Source: Platanthera guangdongensis
Taxonomy: Eukaryota; Streptophyta; Magnoliopsida; Asparagales; Orchidaceae
Length of the DNA: 64,000 bases
NCBI GenBank assembly: GCA_039583875.1
Contig: CM077155.1
Span: forward strand, 4,576,043 to 4,640,042
Direction: 5' to 3'
This document shows positions 63,966-64,000 of the stretch, piece after piece. Position 1 is the stretch's first letter; every line of letters starts with the position of its first letter. Below the pieces are notes generated by a model. The model was not told the DNA's origin, made no database searches, and was given only the letters and a program-made list of their open reading frames with translations. The position numbers were made by a program, and so were the translations under genes.

Positions 63966-64000
63966 CCGACTTTGCCTTAGGATAATTTTCTGGAACCCGC

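Overview
This is a nuclear window from a flowering plant. It has spliceosomal introns, a SEC14-nodulin gene, the end of a mitochondrial-type ISCA gene, and nested Ty3/gypsy and Ty1/copia LTR retrotransposons primed by initiator-Met tRNA. I cannot name the species. Only two host genes are supported; most of the window is transposon.

Layout. 248-526 (+): last two coding exons of an ISCA-type iron-sulfur assembly gene. 1.08-6.6 kb: a LINE remnant, a 373-bp foldback element with an 8-bp target duplication, a small MITE, AT-rich DNA, a hairpin-rich repeat and a 5S rRNA-derived piece (Cassandra-like). 6627-17260: a small DNA transposon split by gypsy-1 (7618-17095, decayed, target duplication GATTA). 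17.3-34.2 kb (+): a complete SEC14-nodulin (SFH-type) gene of 14 coding exons and 580 codons. Its 9.2-kb second intron holds gypsy-2 (21201-28389, target duplication CTTCC). 34751-52353: a three-level nest, in which a ~200-bp MITE was entered by copia-1 (34867-52264, target duplication GTTGA), itself entered by gypsy-3 (39728-49581, target duplication GCCCG). Gypsy-3 has open gag and pol frames and LTRs of equal length that differ at about twenty sites by eye. 52.4-64 kb: a copia graveyard with a tandemly duplicated gag region, a solo gypsy LTR (53047-55104) and oppositely oriented copia pieces. The window ends in a palindromic array.

Main points. (1) Gypsy-1 and gypsy-3 each carry a short GT-AG interval (76 and 91 bp) at the gag-pol boundary. 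Removing it puts gag and pol in one frame; leaving it in ends Gag inside the interval. This looks like a retained intron that sets the Gag to Gag-Pol ratio. (2) The LTRs of this family hold arrays of 15-17 bp stem hairpins whose arms vary together between units. The solo LTR and the window's right end show the same layout with unrelated sequence. (3) The SFH gene stays intact despite the intron insertion. Its exon 3 lies between two inverted copies of one MITE.

All large elements with coding are on the minus strand except copia-2 and copia-4; both host genes are on the plus strand.
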